DNA of 7,096 nucleotides from an uncultured Clostridia bacterium (GTDB taxonomy: Bacteria > Bacillota > Clostridia > Christensenellales > Borkfalkiaceae), in NCBI GenBank assembly GCA_947629225.1, contig CANRCY010000074.1, positions 1-7,096 on the forward strand, in the 5' to 3' direction. Of the stretch, positions 1-6,033 are shown piece after piece. The notes beneath the pieces were generated by a model. The model was given only the letters and a program-made list of their open reading frames with translations, was not told the origin of the DNA and ran no database searches. Numbering within the stretch: position 1 is the stretch's first letter; every line of letters begins with the position of its first letter. Position numbers and translations under genes: made by a program.

Positions 1-99
1 GAGACGGGCGAAAAGCTCGATAAAGACCGTTTCCGCCGCGATATGGGCGGCGTGGAAGACGCCTACCGCGAAATTTTCAAGCGCGTTACGGGAGAATAA
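1..99 (+). CDS. purC: Phosphoribosylaminoimidazole-succinocarboxamide (SAICAR) synthase, C-terminal fragment
   Basis: Frame 1 is open from the window edge to TAA at 97-99 and gives 32 residues. The stretch LDKDRFRRDMGGVEDAYREI matches the characteristic C-terminal helix of SAICAR synthase, where a D-K-D-x-F/Y-R element precedes a GG-x-x-x-AY segment. The enzyme joins aspartate to CAIR using ATP in the cytoplasm. The catalytic part lies outside the window, so only the tail can be judged. It ends 24 bases before purF on the same strand, as expected for a purC-purF operon junction. The identification rests on a short segment but fits both the family and the neighbours. Confidence 0.9.
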   Translation, partial: ETGEKLDKDRFRRDMGGVEDAYREIFKRVTGE

Positions 100-123
100 A
101 AAAGCCGAAAGGGCAGGTGATCT

Positions 124-1569
124 ATGTCTCAAATCCATGAAGAATGCGGGGTATTCGGCGTATTTGCCCCCCGAAAACAGGACGTTGCGTCCACTGCCTA
201 TTACGCCCTCTTCGCCCTGCAACATCGCGGGCAGGAATCGGCGGGCATCGTCGTCAACGACGACGGCGTTTTCCGCACCTATAAGGACGCGGGGCTCGTC
301 AACGACGTCTTCTCCGCCGAGACGCTTTCCAAGCTCGGCGAGGGGAACATGGCGCTCGGGCATGTGCGCTATTCCACCACGGGAAGCGGCGGAAGGGAGA
401 ACGCCCAGCCCATCGTCGTCAACCACTTAAAGGGGAACATGGCGCTCGCGCACAACGGCAACCTCGTCAACGCCTCCGAATTGCGCGACGAGCTCGAAAG
501 CGACGGGAGCATCTTCCATACCACTTCCGACAGCGAGGTCATCTCCTACATCATCACCAGAGAGCGGGTAAAGAGGAGTTCCATCGAAGAGGCGGTACTC
601 GCCGCCATGGACAAGCTGAAAGGGGCATATTCGCTCATCGTCATGTCTCCGAGCAAGCTCCTCGCCGTGCGCGACCCCCTCGGGTTCCACCCTCTCTGTT
701 ACGGCAAGCGGGAGGACGGGGCATACGTCGTCGCCTCCGAGAGCTGTGCGCTCGACGCGGTGGGCGCGACCCTCGTCCGCGAAGTCGAACCGGGGGAAAT
801 GCTCGTCTTTACCAAGGACGGGGTCCATTCCGACCGTTCCCATTGCGGACAGGGGAAACACCTCTGCGTATTCGAATATTTATATATCGCCCGCCCCGAT
901 TCGGTCATCGAGGGCTGTTCGGTGCACGAGGCGAGAAAGCAGGCGGGACGGTTTCTCGCAAGGCAGTACAAGCTCGACGCGGACGTCGTTGTCGGCGTGC
1001 CCGATTCCGGGCTCGACGCCGCCTACGGCTATGCCGAAGCCTCGGGCATTCCCTATGGCATCGGGTTTATCAAGAATAAGTACATCGGCAGAACGTTCAT
1101 CGCACCTGGGCAAGCCGCCCGGGAGGACCGTGTGCGGATCAAACTCAACGTTCTGAAATCCGCCGTCGCGGGGAAGAGGGTGGTCATGGTAGATGATTCC
1201 ATTGTCCGCGGCACCACCTGCGCGCGTATTGTAAAGATGTTGCGGAACGCGGGCGCAACGAAGGTGCACGTTCTCTCTTCCGCGCCCGCCTTTCTCAACC
1301 CGTGTTATTACGGCACGGACATCGACTCACGCGAAAATCTCATCGCATGCAACCATACGGTAGAGGAGATCGCTTCGATCCTCGGCGCGGACAGCGTAGG
1401 GTATCTCGACCTCTCCTCGGTCGCCTATTTAACGGGCGGCGACGGCACGGGATTTTGCACGGCGTGTTTCGACGGAAATTATCCCACCGAGGAGCCGAAA
1501 GTTTCCGCCAAAAGCCGCTTCGAGCGTTGGGAACGTCCCATTTCCGAAAATCCGAAATACAGGAAATAG
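124..1569 (+). CDS. purF: Amidophosphoribosyltransferase (glutamine PRPP amidotransferase), Fe-S type
   Basis: Catalyses the committed first step of purine synthesis: PRPP plus glutamine to 5-phosphoribosylamine. The 481 residues form an N-terminal Ntn glutaminase domain (about 8-240) and a C-terminal phosphoribosyltransferase domain. Glutaminase motifs are LQHRGQESAG (32-41), GHVRYSTTG (79-87), HNGNLVN (110-116) and TSDSEV (134-139). The nucleophile is Cys8, so seven residues (MSQIHEE) should be cleaved as a propeptide, as in B. subtilis PurF. The PRPP loop VVMVDDSIVRGTT is at 353-365. Cys248, Cys409, Cys445 and Cys448 sit where the B. subtilis enzyme binds its 4Fe-4S cluster, so an oxygen-sensitive Fe-S form is expected (inference). 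The start is supported by AGGTGA at 115-120 and by the Cys8 context. A gap full of inverted repeats separates it from purM. Confidence 0.98.
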   Translation: MSQIHEECGVFGVFAPRKQDVASTAYYALFALQHRGQESAGIVVNDDGVFRTYKDAGLVNDVFSAETLSKLGEGNMALGHVRYSTTGSGGRENAQPIVVNHLKGNMALAHNGNLVNASELRDELESDGSIFHTTSDSEVISYIITRERVKRSSIEEAVLAAMDKLKGAYSLIVMSPSKLLAVRDPLGFHPLCYGKREDGAYVVASESCALDAVGATLVREVEPGEMLVFTKDGVHSDRSHCGQGKHLCVFEYLYIARPDSVIEGCSVHEARKQAGRFLARQYKLDADVVVGVPDSGLDAAYGYAEASGIPYGIGFIKNKYIGRTFIAPGQAAREDRVRIKLNVLKSAVAGKRVVMVDDSIVRGTTCARIVKMLRNAGATKVHVLSSAPAFLNPCYYGTDIDSRENLIACNHTVEEIASILGADSVGYLDLSSVAYLTGGDGTGFCTACFDGNYPTEEPKVSAKSRFERWERPISENPKYRK

Positions 1570-1579
1570 GGGGGTGTTT

Positions 1580-1616
1580 CGCGGAAAATCTTTTGCTTCG
1601 CAAAATCTTTTCCGCG
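1580..1616. repeat. 17-bp-arm inverted repeat just after purF
   Basis: Arms 1580-1596 and 1600-1616 pair over 17 positions, with only two adjacent mismatches, around a 3-base TTC loop. The stem base is CGCGGAAAA/TTTTCCGCG. It begins 11 bases after the purF stop codon. There is no downstream T-run, so a classic intrinsic terminator is not supported. The AAAA and TTTT blocks inside the stem make it symmetric on both strands. It could be an mRNA 3'-end stabiliser, an attenuating hairpin or a mobile palindrome. The structure is directly visible; the role is unknown. Confidence 0.7.
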
Positions 1617-1640
1617 AGGAAACGAGCAAATGCGTTTTAA

Positions 1641-1739
1641 CCCAAAAGTCCTCTTATTCGCCTTGACGGACAAGAAGGCAAAGTAATTGCCAAATTGGGT
1701 CGCCTACGGCGGAAGTGAATTCCGCCTAAGGCAAGAGGA
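1641..1739. repeat. Composite inverted-repeat structure in the purF-purM gap
   Basis: Several inverted pairs overlap here. A 5-bp hairpin GGCAA/TTGCC is at 1677-1681/1687-1691. A 13-position stem (two mismatches) pairs 1702-1714 with 1720-1732 around a GTGAA loop. TCCTCTT (1649-1655) pairs with AAGAGGA (1733-1739), enclosing both. CCCAA (1641-1645) can pair with TTGGG (1695-1699), but this crosses the previous pairing, so the two cannot form together except as a pseudoknot. No coding sequence is credible here. It may be a palindromic repeat element or a structured leader for purM; only the pairing is seen. Confidence 0.5.
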
Positions 1740-1746
1740 TTATATT

Positions 1747-1845
1747 TCGCGCGATTCTTTGCTTGCGCCACCCCTTGGCTCCTCCTTAGGAGGAGCTGTC
1801 ACCGAAGGTGACTGAGGTGGTGTCTCTTCGAAAAGAATCGCGCGA
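1747..1845. repeat. Nested palindromic (MITE-like) repeat element, two hairpins inside an outer stem
   Basis: A perfect 14-bp outer inverted repeat (1747-1760 with 1832-1845, TCGCGCGATTCTTT and its complement) encloses a 5-bp middle stem CCACC/GGTGG (1768-1772/1816-1820). Inside that are two side-by-side hairpins: GCTCCTCC/GGAGGAGC (1778-1785/1789-1796, loop TTA) and GTCACC/GGTGAC (1798-1803/1807-1812, loop GAA). The ordered stem-plus-two-arms layout resembles palindromic intergenic repeats common in Clostridia (from general knowledge; copy number cannot be tested here). Short open frames crossing it are by-products of the repeat. Confidence 0.7.
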
Positions 1846-1879
1846 GGAGGATTCAGGGGGGTGGGCAATTCCCCAATCA

Positions 1880-1924
1880 CGTCACCCTGAGCGGAACGAA
1901 GTGGAGTCGAATGGGTCTCTACTG
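1880..1924. repeat. Degenerate intergenic repeat, left-arm-like (GTCACCCTGAGCGG head)
   Basis: The segment starts CGTCACCCTGAGC and continues with GAACGAAGT. The repeats at 5590, 5613 and 5710 start CGTCATTCCGAG, and the two longer ones also contain GAACGAAGT. The common head suggests the same broad family of dispersed intergenic repeats. No matching right end (ATGACGCG-like) is seen between here and purM at 2002, so this looks like a solo or decayed arm. From 1925 to the purM ribosome binding site I see no further clear structure. Confidence 0.45.
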
Positions 1925-2001
1925 CATTCTCATAAGGCGGGATCTCTCCTTGGCAAAACCCTTTCCGGCGAGGCTCTCTCCGAACAAAAAAGGAACCTTT
2001 T

Positions 2002-3039
2002 ATGATAAAAAACAGTTACAGCGAAAGTTACAAAGAGGCGGGAGTGGATATCACCGCGGGCTATCGGTCGGTGGAGCTCATGAAGGGACATATCCGCCGC
2101 ACCCTTTCGGCGGGGCTTGAAAACGTGGGCGGTTTCGGCGGGCTCTTCCCCCTCGATACCGAGGGCATGAAGGACCCCGTGCTCGTCTCGGGCACCGACG
2201 GCGTGGGCACCAAACTCCGCCTCGCCGTTCTCATGGACAAGCACGACACGATTGGCGTCGACTGCGTGGCGATGTGCGTCAACGACGTCATCTGTTGCGG
2301 CGCAAAACCGCTCTTCTTCCTCGACTACATCGCCTGCGGGAAGAACGTCCCCGAAAAGATCGCTTCGATCGTCGGCGGCGTGGCAGAGGGTTGCGTGCAA
2401 GCGGGTTGCGCCCTCATCGGCGGAGAGACTGCCGAGCACCCCGGCACCATGCCCGAAGAGGACTACGATTTGGCGGGATTCACCGTCGGCGTCGTCGAAA
2501 AACGCAACATGGTAGACGGTTCCGCGATGAAGGCGGGGGATATTATGCTCGCTTTGCCCTCGTCGGGAGTGCATTCGAACGGCTTCTCCCTCGTGCGGAA
2601 AGTGTTCGACGTCGAACATTGCGACCTCTCCGCACCCGTTTTGGAACTCGGGGGCGGATCGCTCGGCGAGGTCCTTTTAACGCCCACGAAAATTTATGTA
2701 AAACCCGTGCTCGCGCTCCTCAAAGAGGTCAAAGTCATGGGGATTTCGCACATCACAGGGGGCGGATTTTACGAAAACATGCCCCGTTCTCTCCCCGAAG
2801 GGCTCGGCGTGAGGATCGAAAAGAAAAATATCCGCACGCCCGCGATCTTTTCCCTGATCCGCGAAAGGGGGAAGATTTCCGAGCACGACATGTTCAATAC
2901 CTTCAACATGGGCGTGGGAATGAGTCTCGTCGTCGCCTCCGAAGACGTGGAAAGATCGCTCGCGATCCTGAAAGAAAACGGCGAGGACGCATACGTTTTG
3001 GGCGAGATCGTCGAGGGCGGAAGCGTGGAGACGGTATAG
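2002..3039 (+). CDS. purM: Phosphoribosylformylglycinamidine cyclo-ligase (AIR synthetase)
   Basis: ATP-dependent ring closure of FGAM to aminoimidazole ribonucleotide (AIR), a cytosolic dimeric enzyme of the PurM/PurL superfamily. The length, 345 residues, equals that of the E. coli enzyme. Signature segments are all present: DGVGTK (66-71) of the ATP-binding glycine-rich loop, the GVDCVAMCVNDV segment just after it, GGETAE (140-145), SGVHSNG (188-194) and TGGGFYEN around 252-259. AGGA at 1991-1994 lies seven bases before the ATG and supports this start. The gene opens a block with purN, purO and purH. It is separated from purF by 432 bases of palindromic sequence, so it may depend on read-through or on an unseen internal promoter. 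No frameshift or missing motif was noticed. Confidence 0.98.
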   Translation: MIKNSYSESYKEAGVDITAGYRSVELMKGHIRRTLSAGLENVGGFGGLFPLDTEGMKDPVLVSGTDGVGTKLRLAVLMDKHDTIGVDCVAMCVNDVICCGAKPLFFLDYIACGKNVPEKIASIVGGVAEGCVQAGCALIGGETAEHPGTMPEEDYDLAGFTVGVVEKRNMVDGSAMKAGDIMLALPSSGVHSNGFSLVRKVFDVEHCDLSAPVLELGGGSLGEVLLTPTKIYVKPVLALLKEVKVMGISHITGGGFYENMPRSLPEGLGVRIEKKNIRTPAIFSLIRERGKISEHDMFNTFNMGVGMSLVVASEDVERSLAILKENGEDAYVLGEIVEGGSVETV

Positions 3040-3041
3040 AG

Positions 3042-3647
3042 ATGAAAAAGATCAAGATCGCCGTCCTCTGCTCGGGGGGCGGAACAAACTTTCAGGCACT
3101 TTATGACGCGCAGGAAGCGGGGCTTTTGCCCCATGGGGAGATCGTGCTCGTGCTCTCCGACCATGCCGAGGCATACGCCCTCGAACGGGCAAGACGGGCG
3201 GGGATCCCCGTAGCCGTTTTCGACCGCAAGCAGGTTTCTTGCCGCGCGGAGCGGGAGGAGGGCATGCTCGCCGCGCTCAAAGCAAGCGGCGCGGAGCTTG
3301 TCGTGCTTGCGGGATTTCTGAGCATCCTGAGCCCCGCGTTCGTCTCGGCATACGAGGGACGTATTCTCAACATTCATCCCGCATTGCTTCCGAGCTTCGG
3401 CGGCGAGGGCTTTTACGGGCTGCGCGTGCACGAAGCCGTGCTCAAAGCGGGGGTCAAAGTGACGGGCGCGACGGTGCATTTTGTCACTGCCGCGTGCGAC
3501 GCGGGTCCCATTATCGCCCAAAAAGCGGTGGAAGTCAAGGAAGGCGATACCCCCGAAACATTGCAGAAACGGGTCATGCGTGAGGCGGAGTGGGTCATCT
3601 ACCCCGAAGCCGTCGAACAAGTGTGTAAAAAACTTTCGGGAGACTGA
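3042..3647 (+). CDS. purN: Phosphoribosylglycinamide (GAR) formyltransferase, folate-dependent
   Basis: Transfers the formyl group of 10-formyltetrahydrofolate to GAR, step 3 of the pathway. The 201-residue length is normal for PurN. The phosphate-binding loop SGGGTNFQAL is at 11-20. The catalytic triad of the family is visible as Asn110 and His112 in NIHPALLPSF and Asp153 in the CDAGPII segment. An in-frame open stretch extends far upstream, but it is a shadow of purM in another frame. The ATG at 3042 gives the canonical N-terminus MKKIKIAVLCSGGGTN. It begins two bases after the purM stop with only a weak Shine-Dalgarno, which suggests translational coupling. It is followed one base later by purO. 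Confidence 0.97.
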   Translation: MKKIKIAVLCSGGGTNFQALYDAQEAGLLPHGEIVLVLSDHAEAYALERARRAGIPVAVFDRKQVSCRAEREEGMLAALKASGAELVVLAGFLSILSPAFVSAYEGRILNIHPALLPSFGGEGFYGLRVHEAVLKAGVKVTGATVHFVTAACDAGPIIAQKAVEVKEGDTPETLQKRVMREAEWVIYPEAVEQVCKKLSGD

Positions 3648-3648
3648 A

Positions 3649-4374
3649 ATGGCACAGATCGGAAAAAATATCGGACGTATTTTGAAAAACAACGCCTACC
3701 CCGGGCGGGGGATCGTCGTCGGGAAATCGCGCGACGGGAAAAAGGCGATGTTTGCGTACTTCATCATGGGCAGGAGCGAAAATTCCCGCAACCGCATTTT
3801 TACCGCCTGCGGCGACGAGGTAAAAACCGAGCCCTTCGACCCCGCCAAAGTGCGCGATCCTTCGCTCATTCTCTATTCCCCCGTCAAGGTCGTGAAGCAT
3901 TCCGTCATCGTCACGAACGGCGACCAGACGGATACGATCGAGCGGTCATTAAAGGCGGGGCATTGCTTCCGCCACGCGCTCATGGGGCGGACGTTCGAGC
4001 CCGACGCTCCCAACTATACCCCCCGTATCAGCGCGCTCTTGCACCTTCCCGAAAGCGCGGAAGACTTTTCTTATGAGATGTCTGTTTTGAAGTGCGCCGA
4101 CGCAAAAGGGCAGAGGTGCAACCGCTTCTTTTTCTGCTACGAAGGGGTGTGCGGGATTGGGCATTTTCTGCATACGTATGCGAAAAACGGCGACCCGTTG
4201 CCCTCTTTTTCGGGCGAACCCGAACCCGTGAAGATCGGAAACGACCTTCTCGGCTTTGCGGAGGAGATCTGGGGCTCCCTCAACGAAGAGAACAAAATTT
4301 CCCTCGTCTGCCGTGCCTATGATTTAAGATCGGGCGGATACGAACAGACGATCTACAACAAATACACGAGGTGA
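3649..4374 (+). CDS. purO: IMP cyclohydrolase, archaeal PurO-like
   Basis: Predicted to close FAICAR to IMP, the last step of the pathway. The 241-residue product is unrelated to the MGS-like cyclohydrolase domain of ordinary PurH. It resembles the archaeal PurO family (IMP_cyclohyd) through GRILKN near the N-terminus, GRSENSRNR (41-49), TNGDQTDT (89-96) and PNYTPRIS (121-128). It is somewhat longer than the roughly 200-residue archaeal proteins. An in-frame ATG at 3481 exists but lies deep inside purN and would add non-homologous sequence. The start at 3649 directly follows the purN stop and has GGGAG just upstream. The adjacent gene encodes only the AICAR transformylase, so this protein supplies the missing cyclohydrolase. 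Recognition is by remembered motifs, not a search. Confidence 0.9.
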   Translation: MAQIGKNIGRILKNNAYPGRGIVVGKSRDGKKAMFAYFIMGRSENSRNRIFTACGDEVKTEPFDPAKVRDPSLILYSPVKVVKHSVIVTNGDQTDTIERSLKAGHCFRHALMGRTFEPDAPNYTPRISALLHLPESAEDFSYEMSVLKCADAKGQRCNRFFFCYEGVCGIGHFLHTYAKNGDPLPSFSGEPEPVKIGNDLLGFAEEIWGSLNEENKISLVCRAYDLRSGGYEQTIYNKYTR

Positions 4375-4377
4375 CTT

Positions 4378-5562
4378 ATGCGGGAATTCGAACTCAAATA
4401 CGGCTGCAACCCCAACCAAAAGCCCGCGCGGATCTATATGGCGGATGGCGAAGAACTCCCCGTGGAGATCTTGAACGGCAGACCGGGGTACATCAACTTC
4501 CTCGACGCCTTCAACGCGTGGCAGCTCGTCAAAGAGATCAGGGAGAGCACGGGGCAGCCCGCGGCGACGAGCTTTAAGCACGTCTCGCCCACGTCGGCGG
4601 CGATCGGCAAAAAACTTCCTCCCGACCTCAAAAGGAGTTGCTTCGTCGAAGACATCGAGGGCTTGGACGATTCCCCGCTCGCCTGCGCCTATGCAAGGGC
4701 GAGGGGAACGGACAGAATGTCTTCCTTCGGCGATTTCATCGCCCTTTCGGACGAATGCGACGAGGTGACGGCGCGGGTCGTCGCCCGCGAAGTTTCGGAC
4801 GGGATCATCGCGCCCGCGTACTCTCCCGAAGCGCTCCGCATCCTCAAAGGGAAGCGCAAGGGGGCGTATAACATCGTCAGGATCGACCCTGCCTACACGC
4901 CCGCGCCCGTTGAGCGCAAGCAGGTATTCGGCGTTACCTTCGAACAGGGAAGGAACGATTTCAAGATCGACCGCGCTCTGCTCGGGAACATCGTCACGAA
5001 GAACAAGACCTTGCCCGAAGACAAGGCGACAGACCTCATCATTTCGCTCATTACATTGAAATACACGCAGAGCAACTCGGTGTGTTTTGCCGCAGACGGA
5101 CAGGCGATCGGCGTGGGCGCAGGACAGCAATCGCGCATCCATTGCACCCGTCTTGCGGCGCAGAAAGCCGACCTCTGGCATTTGAGGCGGCACGAAAAAG
5201 CACTCGCCCTGCAATTTGCCGAGGGAGTGGGGAGACCCGAAAAGAACAACATCATCGACCTCTATCTCTCGGAGACGCCCGAAGAGGTGACGGGAGAGGG
5301 AGTTTGGCGGCAGTATTTTGCCGTGCGCCCCGAGCCCTTCTCCAAAGAGGAGCAGGCGGAATATCTTGCGGGGATTTCGGGGGTCTCTCTTGGGAGCGAC
5401 GCGTTCTTCCCGTTTGCGGATAACATCGAGCGTGCGGCAAAGAGCGGCGTTTCGTACGTTGCGGAACCGGGCGGCAGTGTGCGCGACGATCTTGTCATCG
5501 AGGCGGCGGACCGCCACAATATGGCAATGTGCTTCACGGGCATGAGGCTGTTTCACCACTGA
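4378..5562 (+). CDS. purH: Standalone AICAR formyltransferase (PurH C-terminal type, eukaryotic ATIC-like)
   Basis: Formylates AICAR with 10-formyltetrahydrofolate to give FAICAR, step 9. The 394 residues cover only the transformylase part; the roughly 200-residue cyclohydrolase domain that starts bifunctional PurH is absent. Conserved blocks include LKYGCNPNQKPA (6-17), the catalytic Lys67-His68 pair in SFKHVSP (equivalent to human ATIC Lys266-His267), YARARGTDRMSSFGDF, REVSDGIIAP, KYTQSNSVCFA, GAGQQSRIHCTRL, SDAFFPF and the C-terminal RLFHH. The segments and length match the C-terminal half of human ATIC better than the E. coli PurH C-terminus. GAGGTG inside the end of purO gives a good ribosome site, and the start lies three bases after the purO stop. 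The symbol is used for the transformylase activity only. Confidence 0.95.
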   Translation: MREFELKYGCNPNQKPARIYMADGEELPVEILNGRPGYINFLDAFNAWQLVKEIRESTGQPAATSFKHVSPTSAAIGKKLPPDLKRSCFVEDIEGLDDSPLACAYARARGTDRMSSFGDFIALSDECDEVTARVVAREVSDGIIAPAYSPEALRILKGKRKGAYNIVRIDPAYTPAPVERKQVFGVTFEQGRNDFKIDRALLGNIVTKNKTLPEDKATDLIISLITLKYTQSNSVCFAADGQAIGVGAGQQSRIHCTRLAAQKADLWHLRRHEKALALQFAEGVGRPEKNNIIDLYLSETPEEVTGEGVWRQYFAVRPEPFSKEEQAEYLAGISGVSLGSDAFFPFADNIERAAKSGVSYVAEPGGSVRDDLVIEAADRHNMAMCFTGMRLFHH

Positions 5563-5582
5563 GAGAGTTCACGAAAAAGCCC

Positions 5583-5605
5583 AAACGCGCGTCATTCCGA
5601 GCCGC
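5583..5605. repeat. Truncated left-arm copy of the palindromic repeat
   Basis: AAACGCGCGTCATTCCGAG at 5583-5601 is identical to 5703-5721, the head of the full element downstream. It also shares CGTCATTCCGAGCCGC (5590-5605) with the next copy at 5613-5628. It breaks off after about 23 bases, and the following bases lead directly into the second copy. This looks like the product of recombination or slippage between repeat heads. It begins 20 bases after the purH stop codon; the short stretch before it shows nothing recognisable. Confidence 0.75.
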
Positions 5606-5611
5606 GCGTGA

Positions 5612-5691
5612 GCGTCATTCCGAGCCGCAAGGGAAAGAACGAAGTCCGAACAGTAGCTCTCCGAGGGAATCTTGCTACGTTTAAGTTTGTT
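5612..5691. repeat. Left-arm repeat copy 1 (79-base direct repeat)
   Basis: Positions 5613-5691 and 5710-5788 align without gaps over 79 bases with three mismatches, at 5625/5722 (C/G), 5632/5729 (G/A) and 5688/5785 (T/A). Such identity in non-coding DNA indicates a recent duplication or recent insertion of a conserved element. This copy is not followed by its own right arm; the full element starts 12 bases later. It contains AGTCCGAA at 5643-5650, which can pair with the right-arm copies at 5832-5839 or, over seven bases, at 5884-5890. Confidence 0.9.
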
Positions 5692-5702
5692 TTGACGCAC
5701 CT

Positions 5703-5870
5703 AAACGCGCGTCATTCCGAGGCGCAAAGGAAAGAACGAAGTCCGAACAGTAGCTCTCCGAGGGAATCTTGCTACGTTTAAGTATGTTCTACCGAACCCG
5801 AACGCAACAAGATGCCTTCGCGGATTGGCAATTCGGACTGCGTATTCAAATTACGGCTCAGCATGACGCG
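5703..5870. repeat. Long imperfect palindromic element (left arm copy 2 plus right arm)
   Basis: Three inverted pairs share one centre near 5789. The ends are CGCGTCAT (5708-5715) with ATGACGCG (5863-5870). The middle is AGTCCGAA (5740-5747) with TTCGGACT (5832-5839). The inner pair is ATCTTG (5766-5771) with CAAGAT (5808-5813). A weaker TCCG/CGGA match (5757-5760/5821-5824) lies nearly on the same axis. The whole is therefore a roughly 163-base hairpin-forming unit with matched ends, like a non-coding mobile palindrome or REP-like element. As RNA it would fold between purH and the downstream genes. No protein-coding signal is convincing inside it. Confidence 0.85.
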
Positions 5871-5872
5871 GT

Positions 5873-5960
5873 GGATTGGCAAATCGGACTGCGTAAATAC
5901 ATTACGGCTACTTCGCCTGCGGCTCGTGCCGCGCTTAGAGAATCAGAACTTCGCGCGGGG
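5873..5960. repeat. Second right-arm copy and spacer with small hairpin
   Basis: Bases 5873-5909 repeat 5822-5858 over 37 positions with five mismatches (GGATTGGCAA-T/A-TCGGACTGCGTA and onward to ATTACGGCT), at a 51-base offset. In the first right arm this segment leads straight into CAGCATGACGCG. Here about 51 bases intervene, including a perfect 5-bp hairpin GCGGC/GCCGC (5919-5923/5928-5932, loop TCGT), before the same end motif appears at 5961. The arrangement suggests a nested insertion or an unequal duplication of the element. Confidence 0.75.
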
Positions 5961-6018
5961 CAGCATGACGCGCAACGGGACAGCATGATGCGCGCGGGAC
6001 AGCATGACGCAGAACGGG
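5961..6018. repeat. Threefold 19-20-base tandem repeat of the element's right end
   Basis: The units are 5961-5980, 5981-5999 and 6000-6018. Each starts CAGCATGA(C/T)GC and ends ACGGG or GCGGG. The same motif, CAGCATGACGCG, ends the full palindrome at 5859-5870, so four right ends are present. The array stops 15 bases before the start codon of the GIY-YIG gene and therefore makes up its immediate upstream region. Confidence 0.85.
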
Positions 6019-6033
6019 TGAGGACAAGAGACC

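Noticed and set aside
1663..1689. TTGACG as a possible -35 box for a purM promoter
   Set aside because: No acceptable -10 box occurs at 16-18 bases spacing; the best candidate, TAATTG, is too close and poorly matched.
1570..2001. Intrinsic terminator or purine riboswitch between purF and purM
   Set aside because: The hairpins lack T-runs, and I could not identify the conserved core of a purine or other known riboswitch.
1808..2005. 65-codon open frame in the purF-purM gap
   Set aside because: It is a translation of palindromic repeat sequence that ends inside the purM start, with no recognisable protein features.
3481..3648. Upstream in-frame start that would extend PurO by 56 residues
   Set aside because: The extension lies entirely within purN, is not similar to PurO, and the ATG at 3649 has the proper operon spacing and ribosome site.
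5583..6018. CRISPR array
   Set aside because: The repeats have no regular repeat-spacer alternation, differ in length (79, 37 and 19-20 bases), and no cas genes are near.
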